Below, piece after piece: positions 17,108 through 26,226 of a DNA stretch of 34,172 bases; position 1 is the first letter of the stretch; every line of letters begins with the position of its first letter. The notes below the pieces were generated by a model that searched no databases, had not been told where the DNA came from, and saw only the letters and a list, made by a program, of their open reading frames with translations. Source of the stretch: Burkholderiaceae bacterium (lineage in GTDB: Bacteria > Pseudomonadota > Gammaproteobacteria > Burkholderiales > Burkholderiaceae_A); assembly GCA_018882795.1 (NCBI GenBank), contig VERJ01000025.1:1-34172 (forward strand). The letters run 5' to 3'. Both the position numbers and the translations under genes were made by a program.

Positions 17108-17233
17108 TTCGACTCGTCGATCCCCCGGCGCGCTCGGATCGATTCGCTCGAGGGGAGAGCATCGGGATTTCGCACCGGCGAACGCTTGCAGCCGGGCGAA
17201 ACCCGAGGCTAGGCACCGAGCCCTCTAGTCGAA
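17108..17233 (+). ncRNA. Candidate structured RNA element between the phosphatase gene and iscR
   Basis: No coding sequence is evident on either strand, but several nested complementary arms can form together. The closing helix is TTCGACT (17108-17114) with AGTCGAA (17227-17233). Hairpin one is GTCGATCC (17116-17123) with GGATCGAT (17136-17143). An inner helix is GAGGG (17150-17154) with CCCTC (17221-17225). Within it lies a long hairpin (17162-17206) of 16 bp interrupted only by two single-A bulges (17167 and 17174), with an 11-nt loop 17180-17190. It starts just after the phosphatase stop and ends about 65 bp before the iscR -35 box. It has no terminal T-run. I do not recognise the family; it could be a small RNA, a factor-dependent terminator or an intergenic repeat. 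Orientation is arbitrary. Confidence 0.4.
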
Positions 17234-17260
17234 AAGCCCCAAGCCCTGAAGGAGAGGTCA

Positions 17261-17285
17261 ATTCCCGCATAGGTCGCTCGGGAAT
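17261..17285. promoter_or_regulatory. Inverted repeat upstream of the iscR promoter
   Basis: ATTCCCG (17261-17267) and CGGGAAT (17279-17285) form a perfect 7-bp dyad with an 11-bp spacer, ending 13 bp upstream of the proposed iscR -35 box. The position suits an upstream regulator site or a hairpin in a read-through transcript. The regulator is unknown and the dyad does not match the IscR consensus. Confidence 0.3.
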
Positions 17286-17298
17286 ATTTCCGGAATAG

Positions 17299-17327
17299 TT
17301 GATCAAAATCATGGGAGAAGTTAAACT
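17299..17327 (+). promoter_or_regulatory. Proposed iscR promoter
   Basis: TTGATC (17299-17304) and TAAACT (17322-17327) are separated by exactly 17 bp; each box matches 4 of 6 sigma70 consensus bases. It lies 35 bp upstream of the iscR ATG. The -10 box overlaps an IscR-type site, as in E. coli, where holo-IscR represses its own operon. Confidence 0.6.
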
Positions 17328-17349
17328 CCCGACTAAATCACTCAATTAT
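17325..17349 (+). promoter_or_regulatory. Type 1-like IscR binding site
   Basis: The 25-mer at 17325-17349 (half-sites CCGACT and ACTCAATTAT around AAATC) matches most positions of the type 1 IscR consensus recalled from E. coli. Mismatches are in the first three bases, one base in the AGTC block and the S position. A more degenerate copy starting ATAGTTGA lies at 17295-17319 across the -35 box. This predicts autorepression of iscR-iscS-iscU when [2Fe-2S]-IscR is plentiful. Confidence 0.5.
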
Positions 17350-17362
17350 TTCGGAGATCTTC

Positions 17363-17860
17363 ATGAGACTAACGACCAAGGGGCGATTCGCCGTCACGGC
17401 CATGATTGATCTGGGTCTGCGTCAGGATAAGGGCCCAGTCACGCTTGCGGCCATCAGTCAGCGCCAGAAAATCTCACTGTCTTATCTGGAACAACTTTTC
17501 GGACGACTGCGCCGTCATGAGCTCGTCGAGTCCATGCGCGGACCGGGTGGCGGCTACAAGCTGGCACGCGGTGGCAAGGACATCACCGTTGCCGACATTA
17601 TCTATGCGGTCGATGAGCCCATTGATGCCACGCAGTGCGGTGGCAAACAGAACTGCCACGACGATCATCAGTGCATGACCCATGAACTCTGGGCCAGCCT
17701 GAATCGGCATATGGTGGATTTCCTCGATTCAGTCACGCTTCAGGATCTGGTGGATGAGCAGCGGAACAAGCGCACTCATGTCTCGGCAGAGGCTGTGCCA
17801 GTCCGTCGCCATGTGATGTTCCAAGAGCCCCGTGCTGTAACTGACACAACGGTGGCCTGA
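17363..17860 (+). CDS. iscR: Rrf2-family Fe-S regulator IscR
   Basis: 165 residues. [2Fe-2S]-binding transcription regulator of iron-sulfur cluster assembly. The N-terminal winged helix begins [19 protein letters not shown], with the recognition region [20 protein letters not shown] and wing [12 protein letters not shown]. The cluster ligands Cys92, Cys98, Cys104 and His107 sit at exactly the E. coli IscR numbers (pattern CX5CX5CX2H). CGGAGA lies 5 nt before the ATG. The stop overlaps the iscS start (TGATG). A promoter and IscR-like sites are seen directly upstream, which supports autoregulation. Confidence 0.97.
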   Translation: MRLTTKGRFAVTAMIDLGLRQDKGPVTLAAISQRQKISLSYLEQLFGRLRRHELVESMRGPGGGYKLARGGKDITVADIIYAVDEPIDATQCGGKQNCHDDHQCMTHELWASLNRHMVDFLDSVTLQDLVDEQRNKRTHVSAEAVPVRRHVMFQEPRAVTDTTVA

Positions 17861-19068
17861 TGAAAAAGCCTGTCTATCTTGATTATTCGGCAACAACCCC
17901 GGTCGACCAGCGGGTGGTGGATGCGATGCTGCCTTTTCTGCGCGAGGATTTTGGTAACCCCGCCTCGCGTAGTCATGCCTACGGTTGGAAGGCCGAAGAG
18001 GCCGTGGAGGAGGCGCGCGAGCACGTGGCAGCTCTGGTTAACTGTGACCCGAAAGAGATCGTCTGGACATCGGGTGCTACTGAATCGATCAACCTGGCGG
18101 TGAAGGGTGCAGCCCATTTCTACAAAGACAAGGGCCGCCATGTGATCACGGTGAAGACTGAGCACAAGGCCACGCTCGACACTTGCCGCGAATTGGAGCG
18201 GGAAGGTTTTGAGGTCACCTATCTGGATGTGAAAGAAAACGGCCTGATCGATTGGGATACTTTTGTTGCGGCTGTGCGGCCTGACACCGCGCTGGTCTCG
18301 GTCATGTATGTCAATAACGAGATCGGTGTGATCCAGGACATTCCGCGCATCGGTGAGTTTTGCCGAGAGAAGGGCATTGTGTTTCATGTCGACAGTGCTC
18401 AGGCTACCGGCAAGGTGGTGATTGATCTGCAGGCACTCAAGGTGGATCTGATGTCGTTCTCAGCCCACAAGACCTATGGTCCGAAAGGCGTGGGCGCGCT
18501 GTTTGTTCGCCGCAAGCCTCGCGTCCGTATTGAGGCGCAGATCCACGGTGGCGGCCATGAGCGTGGTATGCGTTCGGGCACGCTGCCGACCCATCAGATC
18601 GTGGGCATGGGCGAGGCCTTCCGGCTGGCGAAGCTGGAGATGGCGGTCGAGAATGAGCGTATCCGCGCGTTGCGTGATCGCCTCTGGAAGGGCCTATCAG
18701 AGATGGAAGCGGTCTATGTCAATGGCGACATGGAACACCGTGTGCCGCACAACCTGAATGTCAGCTTCAACTATGTCGAGGGCGAGTCCCTGCTGATGGG
18801 TATTAAGGATGTTGCCGTGTCCTCGGGTTCCGCATGTACCTCAGCCAGCCTTGAGCCCTCTTACGTGCTCCGTGCCCTGGGCCGCTCCGACGAGCTGGCG
18901 CATTCATCAATTCGTTTTTCGGTGGGCCGATTCACAACTGAGCAGGACATTGATTTCACTGTGGCGCTCTTGAAAGAAAAAGTCGCCAAGCTCCGCGAGA
19001 TGTCGCCACTCTGGGAGATGGTCAACGAGGGCGTGGATCTCAATACAGTGCAATGGGCTGCCCACTGA
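17860..19068 (+). CDS. iscS: Cysteine desulfurase IscS
   Basis: 402 residues. PLP enzyme that takes sulfur from L-cysteine as a persulfide and passes it to IscU and other acceptors. It begins [19 protein letters not shown]. The PLP lysine is Lys206 in [12 protein letters not shown] and the persulfide cysteine is Cys328 in [17 protein letters not shown], the same numbers as in E. coli. TEHKATLD carries the PLP-stacking histidine. The C-terminus ([21 protein letters not shown], split here as [11 protein letters not shown] / [10 protein letters not shown]) is that of the housekeeping group I enzyme. One-base overlap with iscR. Confidence 0.98.
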   Translation: MKKPVYLDYSATTPVDQRVVDAMLPFLREDFGNPASRSHAYGWKAEEAVEEAREHVAALVNCDPKEIVWTSGATESINLAVKGAAHFYKDKGRHVITVKTEHKATLDTCRELEREGFEVTYLDVKENGLIDWDTFVAAVRPDTALVSVMYVNNEIGVIQDIPRIGEFCREKGIVFHVDSAQATGKVVIDLQALKVDLMSFSAHKTYGPKGVGALFVRRKPRVRIEAQIHGGGHERGMRSGTLPTHQIVGMGEAFRLAKLEMAVENERIRALRDRLWKGLSEMEAVYVNGDMEHRVPHNLNVSFNYVEGESLLMGIKDVAVSSGSACTSASLEPSYVLRALGRSDELAHSSIRFSVGRFTTEQDIDFTVALLKEKVAKLREMSPLWEMVNEGVDLNTVQWAAH

Positions 19069-19133
19069 GGGGCGTGAATTGTTTTTTGAATTTGGTTTTT
19101 AATGTGGATCAGTAAGGATCTGGGAGAGTCAGC

Positions 19134-19538
19134 ATGGCCTACAGTGAAAAAGTCATCGATCACTATGAGCATCCGCGCAATGTCGGCGCATTTGATAAGG
19201 CAGATCCGGGCGTTGGCACCGGCATGGTCGGTGCACCCGCCTGCGGCGATGTGATGAAGCTGCAAATCAAGGTCAACGAGCAGGGTGTGATTGAAGATGC
19301 ACGGTTCAAAACCTATGGTTGCGGTTCCGCAATCGCTTCTTCCTCCCTGGTGACCGAGTGGGTCAAGGGTAAGACACTTGATCAGGCCATGGCGATCAAG
19401 AACACACAGATCGCCGAAGAGCTCGCCCTGCCGCCGGTTAAAATTCATTGCTCAATCCTGGCCGAAGATGCCATTAAGGCAGCGATCGAGGATTACAAGA
19501 CCAAGCATGGGACCCAGGCCCAGGCGAAGGCGGCCTAA
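19134..19538 (+). CDS. iscU: Iron-sulfur cluster scaffold protein IscU
   Basis: 134 residues. Scaffold on which [2Fe-2S] clusters are built before transfer by HscA/HscB. It is nearly identical to E. coli IscU over the core. Ligands Cys37, Cys63 and Cys106, assisting Asp39 and His105, and the HscA-recognition motif LPPVK (99-103) are all present. The C-terminal extension ([11 protein letters not shown]) is short and variable. A strong GGGAGAG ribosome-binding site lies at 19122-19128. The 65-bp gap after iscS is T-rich but contains no clear terminator. Confidence 0.98.
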   Translation: MAYSEKVIDHYEHPRNVGAFDKADPGVGTGMVGAPACGDVMKLQIKVNEQGVIEDARFKTYGCGSAIASSSLVTEWVKGKTLDQAMAIKNTQIAEELALPPVKIHCSILAEDAIKAAIEDYKTKHGTQAQAKAA

Positions 19539-19570
19539 GCGTTCACAACAACAAGGCGCATGGATTCATC

Positions 19571-19894
19571 ATGGCAGTGACATTGACGGAAAAGGCGGCG
19601 GAGCACGTCGCCCGTTTTATCGCCAAGCGCGGCAAGGGCGTTGGTGTGCGGCTTGGTGTGAAAACAACCGGCTGCTCAGGATTGGCCTACAAGCTCGAGT
19701 TTGTGGATGAAATCGCATCGGAAGATCTCGCTTTCGAGAGCCACGGTGTGCGGGTTCTGGTGGATCCCAAGAGCCTTCCCTATATCGACGGCACGGAACT
19801 CGACTATGCCCGCGAGGGCCTGAACGAGGGGTTCAAGTTCAACAACCCCAATGTGAAGAGTGAGTGCGGCTGCGGCGAATCCTTCAAGGTCTAG
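19571..19894 (+). CDS. iscA: Iron-sulfur cluster assembly protein IscA
   Basis: 107 residues. A-type carrier that accepts or delivers Fe-S clusters or iron. The three conserved cysteines are Cys35 (TTGCSGLAY), Cys99 and Cys101 (SECGCGESF), in the usual places. The start ATG at 19571 gives the standard [14 protein letters not shown]-terminus; an ATG at 19560 is out of frame. It lies 32 bp after iscU and 3 bp before hscB. Confidence 0.97.
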   Translation: MAVTLTEKAAEHVARFIAKRGKGVGVRLGVKTTGCSGLAYKLEFVDEIASEDLAFESHGVRVLVDPKSLPYIDGTELDYAREGLNEGFKFNNPNVKSECGCGESFKV

Positions 19895-19897
19895 TGT

Positions 19898-20473
19898 GTG
19901 AGTTCAGCCTCGGGCAGCGTGGGCGCCCTGACCGCGCGTGATCATTTTTCGTTGTTTGGCCTGCCTGTCCGGTTCGCTCTGGACGGCGACGCCTTGGAGC
20001 GGGCATGGCGTGCCGTTCAGGGCGCGGTACATCCGGACCGCTTCGCGGGTGGCACCGATGCCCAGCGGCTACTGGCGCTTCAGTATTCGACGCGCATCAA
20101 TGAAGCCCACGACACACTGCGTGATCCCATGCGGCGTGCGGCCTATCTCTGCGCGCTCAATGGGGTTGCCGTGGATGCGGAGCGCAACACTGCAATGCCA
20201 CCCGAATTTCTGATGCAGCAGATGGAGTGGCGTGAATCTCTGGAAGACGCATCCAATGCAAAGGATATGCGCGGCCTGGCCCAGCTTGAACAGGAAGTAT
20301 CGGCCGCGATGGCTGAGTCGGAGTTGCTGATCGAACATTTACTGGATCGTTCAGACCCGGATTTCATCCGGGCCGCTGGTGAAGTCCGACAAATGATGTT
20401 TCTTGCCAAATTCAGCGATCAGGTGCGCGAAGAACAGAAAAGGATAGAGCGTGGCATTGCTGCAAATCGCTGA
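19898..20473 (+). CDS. hscB: Co-chaperone HscB (J-domain protein)
   Basis: 191 residues. J-type co-chaperone that brings IscU to HscA and stimulates its ATPase. The N-terminal J-domain begins about residue 15 (DHFSLFGLP), with the HPD motif at residues 45-47 (AVHPDRFA) and [19 protein letters not shown] after it. The C-terminal three-helix IscU-binding domain follows ([19 protein letters not shown]). The start is GTG at 19898, three bases after the iscA stop. The 3' end overlaps hscA by 23 nt. Confidence 0.96.
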   Translation: MSSASGSVGALTARDHFSLFGLPVRFALDGDALERAWRAVQGAVHPDRFAGGTDAQRLLALQYSTRINEAHDTLRDPMRRAAYLCALNGVAVDAERNTAMPPEFLMQQMEWRESLEDASNAKDMRGLAQLEQEVSAAMAESELLIEHLLDRSDPDFIRAAGEVRQMMFLAKFSDQVREEQKRIERGIAANR

Positions 20474-22379
20474 GCCCGGCCAATCGGCAGAGCCCCATCA
20501 GCGCCGGGTGGCCGTGGGGATTGACTTGGGCACAACCCATTCGCTTGTAGCTGCGGTGCGTAGCGGCAGTGTCGACGTGCTGCCCGACGCATCGGGCAGG
20601 GTGCTGCTGCCCTCGGTGGTCCGTTACGGTGCAAACGGTGTGATCGCGGTTGGCGATGCGGCGCTGGATGCCGCCGCCATTGATCCGGTGAATACGATAG
20701 TGTCGGTGAAGCGTTTCATGGGTCGGGGATTAAACGATATCGCCAGCCACAGCACGCCCTATGACCTGGTGTCAGGAACGGTGTCTGACACCAAGCCTGA
20801 CATGCTGCGCATTCGAACGGCGGCGGGTCTACGCACACCGATAGAAGTGAGCGCAGATATCTTGCGGATTCTGCATCAGCGTGCCCGCGACGCATTTGGC
20901 CTGAGGGTGGCTGACGATCTTGCCGGTGCTGTGATCACAGTGCCCGCTTATTTTGATGATGCCCAGCGTCAGGCCACCAAGGATGCCGCCAAGCTTGCGG
21001 GACTGGAGGTCCTGCGACTGATCAATGAACCCACCGCTGCAGCACTGGCCTATGGATTGGATTCTGGAGCCGAAGGCCTGTATGCGGTGTTCGATCTCGG
21101 GGGTGGCACATTTGATATCTCCGTGCTGCGGCTCACCAAGGGCGTATTCGAGGTTGTCGCTACGGGCGGTGATACCGCATTGGGTGGTGATGATTTCGAT
21201 GCGGCCTTGGCACATCACTGGCTGCGTCAGTGGGGCCTGGGCGATGACTTTGCGCTGCTTTCGGCAGCGGAGCGACGCAGCCTGCTGCGCCTGGCCCGCC
21301 AACAAAAAGAGGGCCTCACAGCCTTGGATATCGACGCGACACTGACTGCTTCTTGGGCGCGTGACTCTGGCCAATTGCTCAATGCCCAGATCAGCCGTGC
21401 GCAATTCGATCACATTACACGCCATTTGATTGACCGCACACTGGCGGTGTCCGTACGGGTCCTGGATGACGCAAGGGTGTCGGCAGCGGACCTCAGAGGC
21501 GTGGTCTTGGTGGGCGGCAGCACCCGGATGCCGGGTCTGCGCGCGGCGGTGGCGGAGTGTTTTATGCAACAGCCCATTACGGGTCTTGATCCTGACCGTG
21601 TGGTGGCGATTGGTGCCGCATTGCAGGCGGATCTATTGGCAGGCAATAAGGCGGAGGGAGATGACTGGCTCTTGCTTGATGTTCTGCCGCTATCGCTTGG
21701 CCTGGAGACCATGGGCGGTCTGGCAGAAAAAATTATCCCGCGGAATACCTCCATTCCGGTCGCCCGTGCCCAGGAGTTCACCACCTTCAAGGATGGTCAG
21801 ACGGCGATGTCGATTCATGTGCTTCAGGGTGAGCGCGAACTGGTCTCTGAGTGTCGATCATTGGCGCGATTTGAGCTGCGGGGCATACCGCCACTTGCGG
21901 CAGGGGCGGCAAGGATTCAGGTGACATTCCAAGTCGATGCGGATGGCCTGCTCTCCGTCACAGCACAGGAGCAGAGTACAGGGGTTGCAGCCTCGGTGAG
22001 TGTGAAACCCTCTTATGGTCTTACCGATGCCCAGATTGCGGAGATGCTGCAGGATGGTTTCTCAGCGGCCCAATCGGATATGCAGGCCCGCGCGCTGCGT
22101 GAGGCCCAGGTAGATGCACAACGCATGCTGGAGGCGATCAGCAGTGCGCTCTCCCACGATGGCGATCTTCTGACATCTGTAGAGCGTCAGACCATTGAAC
22201 AGGCAATGGATCAGCTCCGCACCACCTGTGGCGGCACCAATCTGGATGATCTGCGTGATCGGACCCAGCGGCTTGGCAGTCTGACCGATGATTTCGCTGC
22301 GCGCCGTATGGATCGGGCTGTGCAGCGTGCCCTGGCGGGCCAATCGATTCATGGAGTGATCGGCGATGCCGCGCATTAA
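20451..22379 (+). CDS. hscA: Hsp70-class chaperone HscA
   Basis: 642 residues (E. coli HscA 616). Specialised Hsp70 that binds the LPPVK motif of IscU and promotes cluster transfer. The N-terminus [19 protein letters not shown] is diagnostic for HscA and supports the GTG start at 20451, inside the hscB 3' end. Nucleotide-binding motifs are [28 protein letters not shown] and [15 protein letters not shown]. The linker region [14 protein letters not shown] leads into the substrate-binding domain, and the lid is the helical C-terminus. Overlaps with hscB (23 nt) and fdx (14 nt) mark a tight operon. Confidence 0.97.
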   Translation: MALLQIAEPGQSAEPHQRRVAVGIDLGTTHSLVAAVRSGSVDVLPDASGRVLLPSVVRYGANGVIAVGDAALDAAAIDPVNTIVSVKRFMGRGLNDIASHSTPYDLVSGTVSDTKPDMLRIRTAAGLRTPIEVSADILRILHQRARDAFGLRVADDLAGAVITVPAYFDDAQRQATKDAAKLAGLEVLRLINEPTAAALAYGLDSGAEGLYAVFDLGGGTFDISVLRLTKGVFEVVATGGDTALGGDDFDAALAHHWLRQWGLGDDFALLSAAERRSLLRLARQQKEGLTALDIDATLTASWARDSGQLLNAQISRAQFDHITRHLIDRTLAVSVRVLDDARVSAADLRGVVLVGGSTRMPGLRAAVAECFMQQPITGLDPDRVVAIGAALQADLLAGNKAEGDDWLLLDVLPLSLGLETMGGLAEKIIPRNTSIPVARAQEFTTFKDGQTAMSIHVLQGERELVSECRSLARFELRGIPPLAAGAARIQVTFQVDADGLLSVTAQEQSTGVAASVSVKPSYGLTDAQIAEMLQDGFSAAQSDMQARALREAQVDAQRMLEAISSALSHDGDLLTSVERQTIEQAMDQLRTTCGGTNLDDLRDRTQRLGSLTDDFAARRMDRAVQRALAGQSIHGVIGDAAH

Positions 22380-22704
22380 AGTGTTACCCCATCCCGAGAT
22401 CTGCCCCCAGGGGGCAGAGTTCGAATCGCAGCCTGGCGAGAACCTATGCCGTGCATTGCTCGCCCATGGCATTGAGATCGAGCACGCTTGCGAGATGTCG
22501 CGGGCCTGTACCACCTGCCATGTGGTGGTGCGCGAGGGCTTTAACTCTCTTGAGCCCTCTACCGAAGATGAAGATGACCTTCTGGATCGGGCCTGGGGCC
22601 TCACGCCTGTCTCGCGGCTGTCCTGCCAGGTCGCAGTCGATGGACAGGATCTCACAGTGGAATTGCCACGCTACACGATCAATTACGCACGGGAGCATCA
22701 CTGA
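22366..22704 (+). CDS. fdx: ISC-type [2Fe-2S] ferredoxin Fdx
   Basis: 112 residues. Adrenodoxin-like ferredoxin supplying electrons for Fe-S assembly. Cluster ligands Cys42, Cys48, Cys51 ([13 protein letters not shown]) and Cys87 (RLSCQV) match E. coli Fdx numbering. The C-terminal [12 protein letters not shown] is also typical. It starts within the hscA 3' end (14-nt overlap) and is followed by iscX one base after its stop. Confidence 0.97.
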   Translation: MPRIKVLPHPEICPQGAEFESQPGENLCRALLAHGIEIEHACEMSRACTTCHVVVREGFNSLEPSTEDEDDLLDRAWGLTPVSRLSCQVAVDGQDLTVELPRYTINYAREHH

Positions 22705-22705
22705 G

Positions 22706-22900
22706 ATGAAGTGGACAGACACCTTGGAGATCGCGATTCAGTTGAGTGAGCGTCATGCCGATATTGATCCGAAGACTATTCGGTTTACCGATTTACACCG
22801 CTGGGTGATGGATCTGCCCGAGTTTGATGATGATCCAAATCGTAGCAACGAGAAAATTCTCGAAGCGATTCAGATGCAATGGATAGAGGAGAGTGAATAA
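22706..22900 (+). CDS. iscX: Fe-S assembly protein IscX
   Basis: 64 residues, the usual size. Small acidic partner that binds IscS and modulates cluster formation, possibly with iron. It begins MKWTDTLEIAIQLSERHADI and carries the acidic DLPEFDDDPNRSNEKILEAI helix region. The start is the ATG at 22706, one base after the fdx TGA, not the longer open frame reaching back through fdx. Its TAA overlaps the gst start (TAATG). Confidence 0.96.
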   Translation: MKWTDTLEIAIQLSERHADIDPKTIRFTDLHRWVMDLPEFDDDPNRSNEKILEAIQMQWIEESE

Positions 22901-23505
22901 TGAAGTTATTCTTTAAAGCAGGGTCATGTTCCTTATCACCACATATTGCCCTGAAGGAGGCGGGCCTGGCATTTGAGACCGAGTCGGTCGATCTGAAATC
23001 AAAGGTCACGGCCTCGGGTGCAAATTATCTGGACATCAACCCCAAGGGCTATGTGCCTGCGCTGATGCTGGATTCTGGCGAGTTGCTGACCGAGGGCCCG
23101 GCGATCACGCAGTACATTGCGGATCAGGTGCCTGAGAAAAAACTCGCCCCCGCCAATGGCACGATTGCGCGCTATCGCCTCCAGAGCTGGCTCACTTTTA
23201 TCGGTACCGAGCTGCACAAGAGTTTTGGTCCGTTTTTCAATCCCCAGGCTACCCAGGAATGGAAAGATGCCGCCATGGCCAATATTGAGCGTCGGCTGGC
23301 CTTCGCAGATCAGCATCTGAAAGGCCAGGACTATCTGCTCGGGCAGGATTTCTCGATTGCCGATGCTTATCTCTTCACCGTACTGAGCTGGACCAAGTAC
23401 TTGAAGCTGGATCTTGCCCGTTGGCCAAATCTCCAGGCCTTTCAGGCGCGCGTGGCGGGGCGGCCTGCCGTGCAGGCGGCCCTGAAGGCCGAGGGTCTGC
23501 TCTGA
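22900..23505 (+). CDS. Beta-class glutathione S-transferase
   Basis: 201 residues. Cytosolic GST closely resembling E. coli GstA. It has the thioredoxin-fold N-domain (MKLFFKAGSCSLSPHIALKE) with the beta-class Cys10, the cis-Pro segment NPKGYVPAL, the glutathione-binding LLTEGPAI, and His106 (GTELHKSFG) in the helical C-domain with IADAYLF. Substrate is unknown. It starts within the iscX stop as TAATG, so it is probably the last gene translated from the isc operon; a role in thiol or oxidative-stress defence next to Fe-S assembly is an inference. Convergent with lysS. Confidence 0.93.
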   Translation: MKLFFKAGSCSLSPHIALKEAGLAFETESVDLKSKVTASGANYLDINPKGYVPALMLDSGELLTEGPAITQYIADQVPEKKLAPANGTIARYRLQSWLTFIGTELHKSFGPFFNPQATQEWKDAAMANIERRLAFADQHLKGQDYLLGQDFSIADAYLFTVLSWTKYLKLDLARWPNLQAFQARVAGRPAVQAALKAEGLL

Positions 23506-23507
23506 CT

Positions 23508-23524
23508 GACCTCAGGGTCTTTTT
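23508..23524 (+). terminator. Possible terminator of the isc-gst operon
   Basis: GACC-TCAG-GGTC (23508-23519) is a 4-bp hairpin followed by five T residues (23520-23524), three bases after the gst stop and before convergent lysS. The stem is short. An alternative pairing of the upstream GAGGGTC with GACCTC gives a longer, bulged stem. Position is right, strength is doubtful. Confidence 0.35.
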
Positions 23525-23537
23525 CTGCTGAGACTGC

Positions 23538-25088
23538 TTAGGCGTCTTCCCGCCGCAGGGCGGGAAAGAGGATTACGTCCCGGATGCTGGCACTGTCGGT
23601 GAGCAGCATCACCAGCCGGTCAATCCCAATCCCGCAGCCCCCTGTAGGCGGCATGCCATATTCGAGTGCCCGGATATAGTCGGCATCGAAATACATGGCT
23701 TCCTCATCCCCGGCATCCTTTGCCTGGACCTGTGCGTGAAAGCGGCGTGCCTGATCTTCTGGATCGTTGAGTTCTGAAAAGCCGTTGGCGATCTCCCGGC
23801 CTGTGATGAAGAGCTCGAAGCGCTCGGTAATTTCCGGCCGCTGATCGGAGGCCCGCGCCAGAGGCGAGACCTCCACGGGATAGTCGATGATGAAGGTGGG
23901 GTCCCAGAGTTTGCTCTCGGCCACCTCTTCAAAGAGCGCCAGCTGCAGGGTGCCAATGCCCGCCTGCTTCAGGTTGGGCGCATTCAGATCCACCTTCAAT
24001 TCACGCAGCGCATTTTTCAAAGCATTGATGTCATGCAGCGAGCTTTCAGTGTAGTGGGGCGCATGGCGCTGGATCGCCTGCACGATGGTGAGACGTTCAA
24101 ATCGCTTGGCCAGATCCAATGGCTTGCCCTGATAGGTCAGCACCGCCGAACCGGTTGCCGCCTCTGCGGCATGCCGCAGCACCCGTTCGGTGAAGTCCAT
24201 CAGCCACTGGTAATCGGTGTAGGCGGCGTAGAACTCCATCATGGTGAATTCTGGGTTGTGCCGCGGGCTCAGGCCCTCATTGCGAAAGTTCCGGTTGATT
24301 TCATAGACACGCTCAAAGCCGCCCACGATCAGCCGCTTCAAGAAGAGTTCCGGTGCGATTCGCAGGAACATCTGCTGATCAAGCGCGTTGTGATGGGTGA
24401 TAAAGGGTTTGGCTGCAGCGCCGCCAGGAATCTGCTGCAGCATGGGGGTTTCAACCTCCAGAAAACCATTGTCGTTCATGAAGTGGCGCATGGCCGAGAG
24501 AGTCCGTGAACGGGTGGTGAAGACCTCGCGGGAGGTCGCATTCACGATCAGATCAACATAGCGTTGCCGGTAGCGGGTCTCGGTGTCGTGCAGGCCATGG
24601 AATTTGTCGGGCAGGGGCCGCAGTGATTTTGCTGCCAGCCGCACGAGCTTGCAGCGGACCGAGAGCTCGCCCTTCATGGTTTTGAAGAGTACGCCTTCGG
24701 CATACAAAATATCGCCTAGATCCCAGTGTTTGAAAGCCTCGTGGGATTCTTGGCCCACACCTTCGTCGTTGAGATAAATCTGCAGTCGGCCGCTTGCATC
24801 CTGCAGGGTGGCGAAGCTGGCCTTGCCCTGAATGCGCTTGAGCATCATCCGGCCGGCAATGCTTACTTGAACATGCTCGGCCTCTAACTGCTCTCGGCTG
24901 TGTTGCTCGAAGCGAGTATGCAGGGCTGCTGCCCGATGCGATGGTGCGATGTCGTTCGGAAAGGCGGGGCCGCCCGCGATGCGCAGCGCATCGAGCTTGG
25001 CACGGCGTTCCGCCATGACCTGGTTCTCATCGAAACCCGAGAGCTCAAGGCCTTCTTGGGTGTCTTGTGGGGAGGAGGGCGTGTTCAT
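23538..25088 (-). CDS. lysS: Lysyl-tRNA synthetase, class II
   Basis: 516 residues. Charges tRNA-Lys. The N-terminal OB-fold anticodon domain is at about 60-165 ([21 protein letters not shown]). The class II catalytic domain follows: motif 1 region [10 protein letters not shown], motif 2 [20 protein letters not shown], and motif 3 [20 protein letters not shown] near the C-terminus. [16 protein letters not shown] is the usual lysine-site region. It lies one base after the prfB stop and is probably cotranscribed with prfB. The first 20 residues are polar and variable. Confidence 0.98.
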   Translation of the reverse strand: MNTPSSPQDTQEGLELSGFDENQVMAERRAKLDALRIAGGPAFPNDIAPSHRAAALHTRFEQHSREQLEAEHVQVSIAGRMMLKRIQGKASFATLQDASGRLQIYLNDEGVGQESHEAFKHWDLGDILYAEGVLFKTMKGELSVRCKLVRLAAKSLRPLPDKFHGLHDTETRYRQRYVDLIVNATSREVFTTRSRTLSAMRHFMNDNGFLEVETPMLQQIPGGAAAKPFITHHNALDQQMFLRIAPELFLKRLIVGGFERVYEINRNFRNEGLSPRHNPEFTMMEFYAAYTDYQWLMDFTERVLRHAAEAATGSAVLTYQGKPLDLAKRFERLTIVQAIQRHAPHYTESSLHDINALKNALRELKVDLNAPNLKQAGIGTLQLALFEEVAESKLWDPTFIIDYPVEVSPLARASDQRPEITERFELFITGREIANGFSELNDPEDQARRFHAQVQAKDAGDEEAMYFDADYIRALEYGMPPTGGCGIGIDRLVMLLTDSASIRDVILFPALRREDA

Positions 25089-25089
25089 G

Positions 25090-26194
25090 TCAGATCCCTT
25101 GTTTCAGGCTGGCTTCGATAAAGGCATCGAGGTCGCCGTCCAGCACCCGCTGGGTGTTGGCGATCTCCACATTGGTGCGCAGATCCTTGATGCGTGACTG
25201 ATCCAGCACATAGCTGCGGATCTGGTGGCCCCAGCCCACATCGGTCTTGCTGTCTTCGAGCTTTTGCTGCTGTTCCATGCGTTTGCGCATCTCGTGCTCG
25301 TAGAGGCGGGACTTCAGCATCTTCCAGGCCTCGTCGCGATTACGGTGCTGGGATCGGTCGTTTTGGCACTGCACGACGATGCCCGTGGGCAGGTGTGTGA
25401 GCCGCACGGCGGAGTCGGTCTTGTTGATGTGCTGACCACCTGCGCCGGATGCGCGGAAGGTGTCCGTCCGAACATCGGCCGGGTTGATATCGATTTCAAT
25501 GGAGTCGTCGACTTCGGGATAGACAAATACCGATGCAAATGAGGTATGGCGTCCACCGCTGGAATCGAAGGGGGACTTACGGACCAGCCGGTGCACGCCA
25601 GTCTCGGTGCGTAGAAATCCGAATGCGTAATCACCAGAGATCTTGATCGTGGCGGATTTGATGCCGGCGACATCACCTTCGGATTCTTCAAGCAGCTCGG
25701 CCTTAAATCCTTTGCGCTCAGCGTAGCGCAGATACTGGCGCAGCAGCATCGATGCCCAGTCGCAGGCTTCGGTGCCACCGGCACCTGCCTGAATATCCAG
25801 AAAGCAGTTACTTGGATCGGCCGGGTTGGAAAACATTCTTCTGAATTCCAGGTCGGCCACCTGCCTTTCAAGATTCTGGCTGTCGTCTTCTACGGCCAGT
25901 AGCGTCGCGTCGTCGGCCTCTTCTCGGGCCATCTCCAGAAGTTCGATTGATTCCCCGATATTGGTCGTGAGTTGCCCAATCGATTCGACAACGGTCTCGA
26001 GGGATTTTTTTTCCCGGCCGATCTCCTGGGCCCGCTTGGGGTCGTTCCAGAGTTCGGGGTCTTCAACCAGCCGATTAACTTCGGCTAGGCGGGCAGATTT
26101 CGCATCGAAGTCAAAGAAACCCCCTGAGTTCATCGACCCGCCGACGCAGGGACTGCAGGGATTGGTTGATTTGATTGATGCGTTCAGCTTCCAT
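25090..26194 (-). CDS. prfB: Peptide chain release factor 2, with programmed +1 frameshift
   Basis: RF2 terminates translation at UGA and UAA. The first 27 codons run from ATG 26194 ([20 protein letters not shown]...), then an in-frame TGA at 26113-26111 must be bypassed by a +1 shift: base 26113 is skipped and reading continues at GAC (26112), giving [10 protein letters not shown]. The full protein is 367 residues (E. coli 365). The stop-recognition tripeptide SPF is in [10 protein letters not shown] and the catalytic GGQ is in [11 protein letters not shown]. The apparent ORF start at 26133 is only the downstream frame and would lose the first helix. GGAA lies 8 nt before the ATG. It lies between recJ and lysS. 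Confidence 0.97.
26110..26125 (-). promoter_or_regulatory. prfB programmed +1 frameshift site
   Basis: On the minus strand AGG GGG TTT CTT TGA C has the three classical parts: a Shine-Dalgarno-like AGGGGG, the slippery CTT codon and a TGA followed by C, a weak termination context. It makes RF2 synthesis self-limiting: low RF2 favours the shift. The spacing is the same as in E. coli. Confidence 0.96.
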
Positions 26195-26203
26195 TTGGAT
26201 TCC

Positions 26204-26226
26204 GCGTAAAAAACCGGATTTTACGC
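26204..26226. repeat. Inverted repeat at the recJ stop / prfB leader
   Basis: GCGTAAAA (26204-26211) and TTTTACGC (26219-26226) form a perfect 8-bp dyad with a 7-bp loop. One arm includes the recJ TAA. It ends 10 bp before the prfB ATG and has no T-run beyond the stem. It may be a weak hairpin affecting prfB translation or may be chance. Confidence 0.35.

Noticed and set aside
17103..17119. T-arm-like sequence (TGACG, loop TTCGACT, CGTCG), suggesting a tRNA or tRNA remnant
   Set aside because: There is no acceptor strand, CCA, anticodon or D-arm around it, the upstream part is phosphatase coding sequence, and the same bases fit better in the larger fold 17108-17233.
17150..17225. Resemblance to a glycine riboswitch aptamer (GGGAGAG, CACCG, AAAC...GAGGC)
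   Set aside because: The conserved core bases are not kept in order, no glycine-related gene follows, and the segment folds better as a single long hairpin.
25090..26133. prfB as a shorter gene starting at 26133
   Set aside because: The true ATG at 26194, the classical frameshift site and N-terminal homology show that the gene begins upstream in another frame.
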